Of a DNA stretch of 64,000 nucleotides, positions 1-11,739 are shown piece after piece; the stretch's first letter is position 1; each line of letters starts with the position of its first letter. The DNA is taken from positions 349,001 through 413,000 of the forward strand of contig JARHVA010008359.1 in assembly GCA_037957365.1 (NCBI GenBank), read 5' to 3'. Source of the DNA: Torreya grandis (taxonomy: Eukaryota > Streptophyta > Pinopsida > Cupressales > Taxaceae). Under the pieces are notes generated by a model that was not told the DNA's origin, made no database searches, and worked only from the letters and a program-made list of their open reading frames with translations. A program made the position numbers and the translations under genes.

Positions 1-3000
1 ACAAACCAAACATACACTTTCCTAATCTAGAACTTCTCACATCAATGTTACATTCTGAGGTCAAGATGAACATCTAGGATAGGAGGACTAGAAAAGAGGC
101 CTTGAATGGCACTAATGAAGAGACAAACTCACTTAACCCTTGATATATCCAAATAACACTTCACATTTCCTATAATAGTAAGTTTTCCAGCTACAAATAG
201 GATACAAGAATGAGCTAACATGCTAAGGAAACAAAAGTGTCACTTAAGAAAAATCAAACATTCAAGTACACACACTAAGTATAGTCATGGAATAGGTAAA
301 AATTAGTCATTTTATTGATAAAAAGGTATATAAATGAGTATGGATTCACCATAATTAGGTGGAACATCTAATACATTACCAAAATGGCCAACTCTTATAA
401 AGTTTAAAAGATAAAGAGAAGAAGAAAAGTTTAAGGGTCAAAAGGACACTTGTTAAGATAATAAAAGGAGTTACTTGTGAATTTGAGAATGATGTGAGAT
501 AAACCATGCAAATTCTAGAAGTCCAAGTGTCAACTCAATTCATGAAAGTTATGCAAAGTGGCCTAAAACTCCTTTTCTTACATAAAAAACTACCTTCATG
601 ATTAGGCCTATTTGAGTGAATTGTAGCTAATCAAGGGAAAATAAAATGATTTGAATGGAAGGGAAGGATCTCAAACATGACTCTCCATGAATTAGTTGTA
701 TGCTTGGTATTCTAAAATCACCTGGAAGAGAGCCATCATCACCTACACTCTAAGAAACCTCCTCATGCACCTTGCACACTTATGTTCAAATTAGCTTCAT
801 TTATTCATTCCAGTCCATATAAGGTAGTGGTTAACATGTTTCAAGACCTTCCATGTCCTTGTAAGAATCAGGAGCACCTTAAAGTCACTATACTTGAATA
901 TTTTTTCCCTTATCTCTAGCTTGCCCAATATGCCAAATTTGACTAGTTGAGTTAGAGGACCTATTTGAGACACTTAGGAACATTTTCAAGGCATGAAGCT
1001 TACATGGGGGATTATCTTAAGTCTCAATATATCCATCCATGTGATTTTCATCTCTTATAACTTCCTAAAACCTAAAAAACACTAAGGAAACTCCTATTTA
1101 TACCACTATCTGTATAATTTCATACATCTAGCTAGAATGGGAGGGAGATTGAGTGATTCCTGTTAAACTTCCAATAGTTTTAGTCTAACTATGCCATTTG
1201 ACTACATCTCGAACTCTATTTTCATAAATTGGTCCTAGCTAAGAGTTTATAAGGGGTTTAGAGAAAAATTTACCCTTAATCTTGTTTCATAAAATCTTGA
1301 TATTATATTTTTATAATAATTCCACAAAATGGTTTTTATGGACCTCCTATAACTCCTATTATATTCTCTAGCCTCCATGCAAAGTGTCATGAATGATGTG
1401 AGCTCTTGAAGTTATCAATTCAAGTTTATTTTCCTCTTTCTTGCATGTCTGATGGGTTTTTGAGTCCAAAAATGGTTAGTCTTTGGTTTTATCTATCATC
1501 CAAGGTTCTAATAATTCTACATAAACATTATTAACATGTTTCAATTCATTTTAGTTATCATCTTATACTATAAATGCAAGTGACTCCTCACTTGGCTTTA
1601 ATCTTAACCCTTACATAATAGACCTATTTCAAGCCTAAGATTTAAATGATCATTTTGATGTATTATCTAAATTAAAATAGGTTAATCAAATATGTATGAA
1701 ACACATAATAATTTTTAAAATATTTATACATCTCACTAAGAGCTAGAGGTGGAAGTGATAACTCGTTTGAACTCTAGGACTAATTGTGTCTAGTACACAT
1801 GCCTACAACTCTAGCCACCTAGACCACTTTGTTGAATTTATTATATTTGATTTTTATTTACCATGATTTATTGGTTATTTTATATCTTTCCAAACCTTTC
1901 TAATAGTTTTCATCTACTTTTGGATCATTTTTTACCTCTCATCTCTCAAAATTGTCAATGTATGCATAAGGGGAAGTACCCCTTGTCTGAGACAAAATAG
2001 GTTGTAATTCCCATATTATCTCAATAAATATTAGTATTTAATGTGATTATAAAATTTATTATGACATTTAAAAAAATAATTAGTTCTTGGTCATCTCATA
2101 TGACCCCCCAAACACTCAAATTCCAAAACTGGTCTCCTAATAAGATAGACTAGGCAGGGTTATAGTACTTAGACTGAGTTTATGTGATCAAAGGATATTT
2201 ATTTTATTGATAAACCACTATGAGGGGATTTTTATATACTTATTAACATAATTAATATTTATTTACCTTTTAAACTCATTTAAACTTCCATGTTTTCACC
2301 TCATACTCTTTGGTTTCATGACTGGGTCTCTTCCTGCCATGACTGAGGAACTTCTTGTTAAGCTCTATCTGTAAGTTATCATGTATTCATAAACTTTAGA
2401 GGTGATGAATAGGATTAATTAATACCTTATAAATCCTTTATTTAATATTATATATTAATTAATTTAATTTTTATGACCTTAGATCCTCACCTATGACTAT
2501 TTTCTCATCTTATTGTCTTCCACAGTTGTAGTTGATTGTGTTCATACTTGGGAGGGACCCTTGTAGGTATTGATGCATGAAATATTACTTGAAATTTTTT
2601 CTAAAAATATAATATATATACAATATATTAACTTTGAATTTTTTTACATATGTATGCTTCATGTTTGGGCCATTCACAAACCCAAAACACTATCATTCTA
2701 CTCATTGTCCCATGCAATCAAACATAGTTGACTGTAGGTGATATTGGGATTTTGAAAGTACTGTGTAGTTTTTTTACATCCAATATAGATTATATGTATT
2801 CATATTCACAATTAATTTTATCAAAAACTCAATTTATCATTCTTACCTCCCTATATTTACTTTTTATACTCTTGCATAGTAGGAATTGAGCATAACCTTT
2901 GACTGTGTTTTATGTTTGTAGGTGCAAACTGCTTCTCTAAAGTTCCTTGATAATAGTGTGTATGGTATTTTATTGATACATAAAGGCCACATATACTTTA

Positions 3001-3204
3001 TTTTACCTTAATTTATCTTTAATGACTAAAACACTCTTGAAAACTCTGCGCTTAAGTCATTATCTGCCATGTCATTTAAGGTTGGTTGTATGCTGACATT
3101 ATGACCTATAGGTGCATGTGAGGGAAAGGAAAGCATATCATCTCCTATAGATAATATTTTTTATAAAAATTGGTATAATTTTTATATTATTACCTATATA
3201 AATC
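1..3204. other. No gene recognised; AT-rich non-coding DNA
   Basis: I see no long open frame, no LTR terminus with a matching partner and no RNA gene here. The stretch is AT-rich with few CG dinucleotides, as expected for old methylated retrotransposon debris. It may include the lost 5' LTR of the gypsy element at 6.3-22.5 kb, but no stretch matched a 3' counterpart by eye. Confidence 0.6.
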
Positions 3205-3531
3205 ATGACAACAAGATCTAGTCTTACAATATTGAGTTAGGCTTTGAAAGAGGCAATGGCAATAGGTGTTGATTTGCCCTATGTACAGACTGATGGGTCT
3301 ATGTGGGAAGCGAAAAAAAAACCCATTCCTAATGATAATCCTTAGACCTTATTGTATATCAACCAATTAATAGGACCATTCTAAACATGAGAGGATGAAA
3401 TTTTTTCTTCTTTAGTGTGTTAATGGTCATTTAACCTTCAAAACCTATAGACAACACTATCTGGTTTCAATGGCTCTATGGGTAACTTTGGGCCTTCAAA
3501 CATCTACCTTATACATACTTTATTCCATTAA
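3205..3531 (+). pseudogene. Short decayed coding frame, unrecognised
   Basis: From ATG at 3205 one frame runs about 109 codons with several stops. Many stops sit where one transition from Gln or Trp would explain them (TAG at 3238-3240; later TAG, TAA and TGA). Between stops the peptide looks coding, for example LPYVQTDGSMWEAKKKPIPN and TLLYINQLIGPF. It has the flavour of the N-terminal part of a retrotransposon Gag, and a gypsy gag begins 2.8 kb further on, but I do not recognise the family and no downstream domain continues it. The frame-preserving decay supports a former gene; the function is unknown. Confidence 0.35.
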
Positions 3532-5965
3532 ATATTATACAAATTATTTTTTCTACATATTTATTGTAATTCAAAACCATCACAATGCATTATATGCTCT
3601 TTCACCCTTATTATGAAGTCTCCACAAAACCTTAAGGTTCACTATTTTGTATTTTTAGGGAAAACTTCTTTAAACATAGTCATTTCATGTTTGGAAGGAT
3701 TTCCTAGTTCTAGTTTCCTAATTTAAACCTCATCCAAGGATTTATATGATAAAACCATACAATATAACTTCATATAAGTCTTTTTCATGCTTTAAATTTT
3801 TCCATTGGGAGTCGTCATTCTCTACTAGGAATACCTGTAGACACTCATTTTATATATAGATAGTAAGGATAATGTAGGCAGTATACACTATCTTGGATCC
3901 TTTCATGATTTTCAAACCTATCTTCATGTTTAAAAATGTAATATTATATACTTTAGGAATTTGACACCACAAAATAAGGCCCTCAAGATGGCATAATATG
4001 ATCATGGAAACCCCTTGTATGTGTGTACAGATTGAGTACATGATAGTAGACTAAAATGGAGCAATATGTGTTGTATAAGTCCTCAACATAGAATGGTACC
4101 TCCTTCAAATTTTGAAATTAATATCCTCTAGACTATAAGGGCATGAAACAAGTATTAAAAAATCCTATTTTACGTGAAACTATCTTTCAAGCACCTAGAA
4201 AAAGGCAGGCAACATGTTGAATGACTGGTCCATCATGATGGAGACATAGACTTGTAAACATGATAATCAAGGAGACTTAGATGGAAAGTGAAAATCAGTC
4301 ATTGATAATTTGAAAAAATGTATATGAAACTAAAATAACCCTCTATATCCTTTGAAAAGGCACAAAACTCTTGGAAATAGTGAAACTACCCATAACTTAG
4401 AAAATTACATCCTCTTAGTAATTAAGATTATTATCACCTCAAAACCTTATGAAACATGAAACCAAATTTGGATAACTTTATAGGAGGAAGATAAAAAGCT
4501 CTGGAAGAAATCTCAATAGTTGGTTTGTTTGAAATTGTTCAAACGAAGAGAAAAATGATAGGGTAAATAGATAAGTAGGAAGTTTTGGAATCTAAACTTC
4601 AAATGGATGGTTCATGAAGCACAGGCCACCATTCCTAAATTTTTTTATTTTATTTGAAGGTATCTTAGTTTAAAATATGACCATAGGAGCATTTTTCTTG
4701 AAACCCCTTGTGGTAGTTGTACTGAGGAAAAACCTACAAGTCACTTCATTTTGCCAAGAAGAGCAAAAATAGAGTTGAATGGTTTTGAGATAGAAATGGA
4801 AATTTCAAGTCATTCCAAGTGTGGATTTGATATATAAGGTGAAATGACATCCCTTGACCCTCTCCCATGTGGCACACTTCCTAAGGAGGTTATATAAGTG
4901 CCCAAACCTTCCTTTTTCACTATAAAATTGTCCTTTCTTTTGCACAACCTATAATATTAAATTAGTAATAGTCACTAAAGACTTTTTAGGAAACATGGAA
5001 CATAAAATATGCACTTTTAAGTTGCACATTTACATATAAACCAGTATAAATCATTAAATGCACCTATTTGACCCCCTAAAATGACTGAAAATGATAAATG
5101 CACCTAGAGAACTAATGACCAAAGTTATTATAACATCAATTGACATTAATTGACCTATGAAACACCTTATAACAATATATTAGACCTTATATAGGCCTAA
5201 ATACTAAGTTTTTACCTATAAGTGCCCTAATTTGATTAAAAGGTTATATTTGGTCAACATTAACCTTATATGCTAGTAATTAATTCACACTTTCTTTTCT
5301 TATTGCTTGCATTATTAGAATAGTTCACATAGTATAATTAAGGGGTTTTTAATTAACCATTTATTTTTAATATTTATATTTTATGCACACATTGGTAAAT
5401 CACAAAAACTAATTAAGCATTTTAACATTTATCTACCTAAGGCCAACCCACTTGGATTTCATCACCAAGGGATAAGTTGACTTGATACTCTAGTCAAATA
5501 TAAAGTATGGCTAATGCTATATTATAGCTAAACACTTGACACCCTTATCACTATGGTGTGTGAAGTGAGGGTATAGGGCCCAATAGGAAGCCTATATCAT
5601 TACCACTATAGTCCCTTTCAACCCAAACTACGTTGGACTATCCTTAGATTGTTATCTAGTTCCTTGCTTATAGCCAACTTAGCATCATATTTAAAATCAT
5701 ATTCCTAATAATTTAATAAACTTCTTAGGTTGACCAATTAGTTAGCTCTTTAATTTCCAAGTTGATATCTTACTCTTTACTCAATTATGTGTGCAAAAGC
5801 ATGAATTAGCTAGAATTAGTGCAAGGTTTTGTATTATGTACCTCAATTGGATTATCCAATGTTGATCCAATTGACTATTTGTTTCCCTTCAGTTCTTACT
5901 TTCCTAGATTAGATACAAAAATTATCTTATTTTATTTCATAACTTGTTATCAACCATTTCATTTT
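3532..5965. other. No gene recognised; possible old LTR debris
   Basis: No coding frame is supported. A TATA-like GGTTATATAAGTG near 4886-4898 lies downstream of a GC-richer stretch, as in an LTR promoter, but I found no second copy of this sequence in the window. Confidence 0.5.
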
Positions 5966-5970
5966 CCCTA

Positions 5971-6107
5971 TCTACTATACTAGGTTAACTTAATTGATCT
6001 TGTACCTTTTTCCATCCTCTATGCACTATACTTGATTAACCCAATCGACCTTGTACAGTTTATAGGCCCTATTCTCTATGTTAGGTTAACTCATTTGACC
6101 ATATACT
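5971..6107 (+). repeat. Degenerate tandem repeat, about 50 bp x 3
   Basis: Three diverged copies of a unit with core TAGGTTAACTTAATTGATCT and an ending like CTTGTAC start near 5981, 6031 and 6080. They lie in the presumed leader just before the gag frame at 6330. A loosely similar phrase, GGTTGACTAGGTCAAACC, occurs twice near 25.2-25.3 kb. Confidence 0.6.
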
Positions 6108-6329
6108 ATTTTTTTCTTACTTTATTAATCAATCTAGTTCCATATTTATCTAATTTTGTATTATGTTCATCTCTCTTCACTCTGAATGAAGCCTCCTATT
6201 AGAATCTTCTTGGATAGCTTGAATCCATTTAGATACTATATGAGATGTTCATTTCTACCTCTCTTTTCTTCCTAAGATCACCATCAATCTTGGGACACCT
6301 CTCCTCATCCTTCATCTATAAACTATAAC

Positions 6330-7784
6330 ATGGTGAAAATAACACCTCAAGATGAAGTTGATGGATCCAATCCTTTATCTACTTATCAATATACTTCTCA
6401 TCTTCAAAATATTCAAACTAATGTGGGAGTGATTGACATAAGTTTATTTAATAAACCCACTAATAACCCATATTATAATAATCCTTTCCATAATAACAAT
6501 TTTGGGAGTACTCCTACCAATACCAACTCACCTCTTAATACAACTCAACTTTTAGCCCAAGTCATAAAATAAATGAATATTATGAAAAATTCTAACACCC
6601 ATCTAATGATGTTTCTTCAACAACATTTCATCAATGTGGCTAATCAACCTCCAACTATCCATCCTCAAGTTAATCCCAATTTCACTCCTCTACCTTTTAG
6701 GGATGCCTCAAGCAATGTTATTACTCAACCCATAATGAATAACAAAATGCTTCAAACCATTAAAAATGATCCTTTAACCCCCATTATTGTATCCATTTAT
6801 ATTTTTAGCATATCTCCAACTATAAAATATGATGGGACTAAAGACTCTACCTCATTTCTTAAATCCTTTGACAACCTTTACAAAGAGTGGATCCAAACTA
6901 ATACCTTTGCCACAATTAAAATCTTATTCAGAACTTTTACCAGTGATGTATTAGAATGGTATAATTAAATAGCCCAAAATTTTATTTGGAAACCTGAATA
7001 TTTGGTTAATCCTTTAGTTAAATAGTTTCAACACAATGATCTTCCTGAAAATTATCTTAACCACTTCATCAATGCTAAACAATCTCCCACTAAATTAGCT
7101 AATTACTTTATCAAAAGATGGAAATCATTAGCCCATAAATCTAACCATAACATGAATGTTGATAAATTATTCAAAATATTTATCATATCTTTGACTCCCA
7201 CTCTCTAATATAAGGTTTTAACTTTTGCTCCCCAAACACTAAATGAAGCTCTTGATCAAGTTAAACATCAATACTTTATCATGAAGTAATTTGAACCTAA
7301 TCCAAAACTTCTAAAAATGATCTTTTAAAACATCTAATTTTATCACTAGTAATGATGTACAAACTAAACCAAGAGTTACCAAAACCAATGTTCCTTTACC
7401 TTCTCACACACCTCTTTTGATTCATCAAATGAAATAATTTTTACCACCCTTGAAACCTTTCATCTATCATAATGCTCCTCCTAAATGCTATGATCCCAAT
7501 GTATTTTGTTGGTTCCATGCCAACATTTGGCATTCTCATGAATATTTTAGAGGGATCACTAAATTTTCTATCTCTTATGTGATTGGTGATTCATTCAACC
7601 ATGAATCTATGATCAATCTTCATTGTCAAGAATACACTACTACTTTTCAAAAATGACAAACTTCTAAAGCTTCTACTTCAAATATCCAAAAATATTATTC
7701 AAATAATAAATCAAATACCAAGGATGTTTATGTCATTGATGTTGATTATGACTAATATTTCAATAATTCTCAATATGTCAATAC
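6330..7784 (+). pseudogene. gag: Gag of element H, 5' coding fragment
   Basis: Gag packages the element RNA into virus-like particles. The frame opens at ATG 6330 with an Asn/Pro-rich N-terminus and continues after a stop at 6570 in the frame that starts at 6573. The central gag domain is visible as KYDGTKDSTSFLKSFDNLY and, about 40 residues on, SDVLEWYN; the similarity then runs on through several stops to about 7330. Near 7498-7545 is a Tat-type zinc-knuckle region, FCWFHANIWHSHEYF, in which the last metal-binding Cys appears replaced by Phe. The fragment ends exactly where the LTR of element A begins. Gag identity is confident; the copy is non-functional. Confidence 0.8.
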
Positions 7785-8977
7785 TATAGACACCTAAAAC
7801 TAGCCAACGATGACCTTCAACTAGGATTTTAACCAATTTCTACCAAAGTGCACAATTTAGACTAAAAACACTAAAACACATTAAATGAGTTTAAACTATC
7901 ATATTTAAGTTCTGATTTTTACCAAGGTATTATTAAATTGGGCAATGCAATTTATGAATCAACTAACTTTGATAAGATCATTTTGAGTCAAAATGTCAAT
8001 TTTGCACTTGGGTGCCTTGGATTGCTCTTTTCTATAAAATCTCTTGCACAAGACATGTGCATTTTTTATTTGGTGTTGATAACATCATAAATGTGATAAT
8101 ATATCCAATACATATAACATAAACTTCCAATTCCAATCCAATCAAATTTCAAGCTAATAATGAGACATTCTAGCCAATTTGATTAATTTGTGTACCAATT
8201 TCCAAGATTTGCATCAAAGTTAATTAATCATGTTTAAAGCTAATTAATTAAAATAATGAACTTAATTAATAATTGCATTGAACTTGTTGAATAAATATTT
8301 ATTATAAATTGATTTTCATTAACTACATCATCAAATGACATCATCTTATGGGGTGGCATCCACAAGCCATAAATATATAACATATTAATATTTATTCCTC
8401 CCATGCCTCATTAAGACCATCCATGACTATTCATTTCCCCTCTATCCCAAATATTGATGAGCCTATTTATGAATTTTAATTACATAATTGAATTCATTCT
8501 TAGCCACACATATTCATCTTGAGATGGATGATTCAGGTTGATTTTAACCATTTTTGAAAATCTATAAATAGGAGAACCATGAACATGAATTTGAAGCTCT
8601 TTTATGCCAAACTTATAATTCCCAAATGAATTCAAAATAATTAAATTTTAGTGTTATATTTCCCAAATATTAATCCAATCCAAGCCAAACATGGTGCCAA
8701 GGAGAGATGGAGGTAGCCACACTTCATTGTTGAAGACTTCATAAGCACAAACTGAGAAAGCTACTTTAACAATCTATTGGGAACATTCAAGGAAGGTGAA
8801 GAAAAGTTTTTTTTTGCATTTTAGTTATTGTTTTCATATGTATGTTTATTATTAAGTTCCCCCTAGTGTCTAGGCTTAGAGATGTTATGCTAGTTAGTGT
8901 GCTTCTTTCATTTTGTTTTCATTTTGAAACTAAGACAATACTAACCATCCTCTCTTGAGTTAAATTATTAGTTCACA
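7785..8977 (+). repeat. 5' LTR of element A
   Basis: The repeat begins TATAGACACCTAAAACTAGC (the 3' copy has the canonical TGTAGACACC) and ends TTAGTTCACA. It aligns along its whole length with 15922-17120. It holds the promoter of the element, with a TATA box at 8563-8570. Confidence 0.9.
8563..8570 (+). promoter_or_regulatory. TATA box of the A-family LTR
   Basis: TATAAATA is followed by GGAG and is conserved at the same place in the 3' LTR (16700-16707) and in the minus-strand A-family LTR (62425-62432), while surrounding sequence has drifted. The spacing to the LTR end, about 400 bp, suits a U3/R boundary just downstream. Confidence 0.6.
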
Positions 8978-8982
8978 TATTG

Positions 8983-9004
8983 ACACACTTGGTGGGGCCC
9001 TATC
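8983..9004 (+). other. Primer-binding-site remnant of element A
   Basis: Just after the 5' LTR lies CACACTTGGTGGGGCCCTAT. It resembles the TTGGCGCCCACNGTGGGGCC-type region that follows LTRs of Tat/Athila elements, with an internal loss. The tRNA cannot be named from this decayed copy. Confidence 0.35.
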
Positions 9005-9117
9005 CCCACAAATTTGATCACAAATCCCATTTCAAGAAACCTACTAACCAGTTTTATGTAGAATCTTGGAGTGAAGGAGTCAAAAGAATGAAATTTTAAG
9101 TTAAAATTCTATTTTTC

Positions 9118-9650
9118 TGATAATTGCATTTTTATTCTTCATAATGTCAATTTTTCTCTCTATTGCAATAAAAATTATGTCATAGTAGAGATTTTGTAAC
9201 AAAATCATTATTTTCTAAATAGTGATTTTGTATCCCTAAGCAATGATATCATTTGTTGAAATAATGATTTCATTCACCTAAGTCACAATTTCACAAAAAT
9301 AGTAATTTTATCACAAAACAATAATATTATTCACCCTATGTAGTGATTTCATATTTGAAAATAGTAATTTTGGCAATAGAAAAATAATCTAATCGATTTT
9401 GGTAATGGTTTTGTATGAACAATGGTATTGTCGACCATAACAATGATATTATTTCTTGGGAAATGATATCATTGATTTGGCTAATGATTTCTTTTAAAAC
9501 AACAATTTTGTTTAGCAATGATTTTTTAAGAAAATAGTGATATTGTGTTTTCTATCGAACTAATATATAATAGAGATATTGTATTCTAAAATTTTAATTT
9601 TGCAAGAAAATAGTGATATTGACTGTGTAACAGTGGGATTGAAATAGAGA
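9118..9650 (+). repeat. Degenerate short-period array in the leader of element A
   Basis: About 20 diverged copies of motifs such as AATGATATCATTT, AGTGATTTTG and AATAGTGATATTG follow one another about every 20-30 bp. Many copies contain the dyad TGATATCA. The array lies between the LTR and the first ORF, in the untranslated leader. The related leader at 42.7-43.6 kb has an array of a different motif at the equivalent place. Confidence 0.65.
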
Positions 9651-11549
9651 GTTGATATTTTTAATATTGTTTGCTCAAACTTTTAAGTGATTTAAAGTAG
9701 GCCCTTATAATTTTGTTTTTTCAAGTTAAAGGATTATATTAGTTGTTCAAATTACATTTAACCAAACACAATTTCAAATTTGGTTCTTAATGAAAAACTA
9801 GGGTGCTTAGGTAAATGTTTTGAAAAATTATGCTTTTAGAATTATAACTTAAGACCAAGGGGTCAAAAGAACACCACCTAATATTTCATTTTATGCTTGA
9901 AATTAAACTCAATTGTCAAATTTTGTCTTCAATAGTTTTTTAAATAGAATTTTATTGGAAAAAAGAGGGGAATTACATGTATGCTCTTCCATCTATGCCC
10001 TTTAGGGAAATTTTAGAATCAAAAGCACTATCCTTATTGAAAACATGCCTAGTCTAAGGCATAGAAACAATTCCATCTAAAGCACTCCCCAAAACTCATA
10101 ATAATTTGGGTGACCTTGAAATGACACTAAAGTCTTTATATTGAGTCATTTATATTTAAACTTGGCTTGCGAGGGGGACTTCATTACCTTCTACAAGTTC
10201 TTAATGGAAGCTTTGACCTAGGGTTTCATCTATCAACACTAACTTCAACCAATCCCATTAGGATCAGAGGTTTGACTGGTTAAACCACCTTCTAGTGACT
10301 GGAGTTATGCATGGGATGTATATACACTTTGAACATCATACTACACTAAGCAAGTGATGGATGTGGTGGTTGCAAAAAAAATAAGACCTTCTTAAAATAA
10401 GCTGAGTGTCATGAACACCCAATTAAAGTGCATTTATTTTGTATTGTGGAATGAAATTCATTATGAAATTAGTTTTGGTCAACCCCACTTTGTGATACCC
10501 TTATTAGGATTTAGGGTTATTTAATTAAATGTATTTTGTCATTTTATTGCTTGGTGTCTTGAGACTATAACTAATGTGTTTGTTTACAAATCATGACAAA
10601 ACCAATTTGTTTATATGTCACTCTTTTACCTAAAGAGGTGTTATGATATCCATTTTACACCACACTTGTGCCTTAAAATATTTTTTAAACATGTTTGTAT
10701 GTGTGTTACTTGTTTAAGATGGGTACTATTCTGCTACCTACATCATTATCAAGTTTGAGCCTTTTAGTCTTTTGAAAAAATGATATTGATCACATCATTC
10801 GAGCATGATTATGTTGTTAAACTTCTCAATTTATTTCAAAACTTGTTTACCATTGTGATAAAAAACCATTTTCTTCAAACCATGTCACATTAGACATTTA
10901 GACCTTGTTTATGTGCCGTAATGCTATTCAATCTTCTCTATCTTATTCGGTCAAATCCTAGTTTTCAACATTGAGTTTTCAATTAACCTTGTTAAGTTTG
11001 GATTCAAACATTGATTAATTTTTTTAGGCCTCAATTCATGGGGATGATACATATATATTTTTATTTTAGGTTTCATATCTTTGGTTAATCAATTACCCAA
11101 ATTTGAAAACTATTAATGGTTTATTTATTTTATGCCTATCCTTATCATTGTTTGTGCCTTTGTTTGGAAAAGCATAGCCTTTCTTCAAGAGCCTTTTGCC
11201 TTATGGATTATTCCAACTGATCATGTTTATGTTTGATTTCATGTGTCAGGTCTATGTCAAAGTTATTTCCAAACTTGTTAGATTACATCAAATCACATTA
11301 TGCCTTTGTTTCAAGTCTAGATTTTGACACCATTTGGCCAAAAGTCCTATTACAACCTATTTGAGCCTAGATTTTGACTTTTAATTTGGACAAAATACCT
11401 AGCAACTCTTTTCTCTTTCTTATTTTAGACATTATTTGGAACACTTTGACCAAGACCTTTGATATGTTGGTTTCTATTAAGATGATTGACCTTTTGTGTG
11501 TATGACATTTGACATTAGACTGTATAATGCCAAGTCTTAACACAAATCA
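9651..11549 (+). other. Untranslated leader of element A, partly conserved
   Basis: No coding frame is supported. The part at about 9975-10215 (ATGTATGCTCTTCC, CCCTTTAGGGAAAT, TTGGGTGACC, GGCTTGCGAG, TTCTTAATGGAAG) aligns in order with 43376-43613 near the other A-like LTR. This part of the leader is therefore a family feature, perhaps for packaging or translation. Confidence 0.6.
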
Positions 11550-11634
11550 CTTTGGAGATACATCTCCACTTTAAAAAAACTTTGGAGATATAGCTCCATT
11601 TTTAGGCCACATTGGAGATACAACTCCACTTTTA
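11550..11634 (+). repeat. Three tandem hairpin units, about 31 bp each
   Basis: TTTGGAGATACATCTCCACT, TTTGGAGATATAGCTCCATT and ATTGGAGATACAACTCCACT start at 11551, 11580 and 11611. Each unit holds an inverted repeat, GGAGAT-NNN-(A)CTCC, so the RNA could form three consecutive small stem-loops about 100-190 bases before the first ORF. Confidence 0.75.
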
Positions 11635-11739
11635 ACCATGTTAGACCAAGTTTAAACCATTTATCATTCGGACATGGTTTTTCAAAATTTGTAGAAATAT
11701 AAGCCTTTTTATTTTGGAGATTTCATCATTTATCTAGAT

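Noticed and set aside
1..6329. 5' LTR of element H
   Set aside because: No stretch here could be matched by eye to the candidate 3' LTR at 25.0-25.8 kb, so none is annotated.
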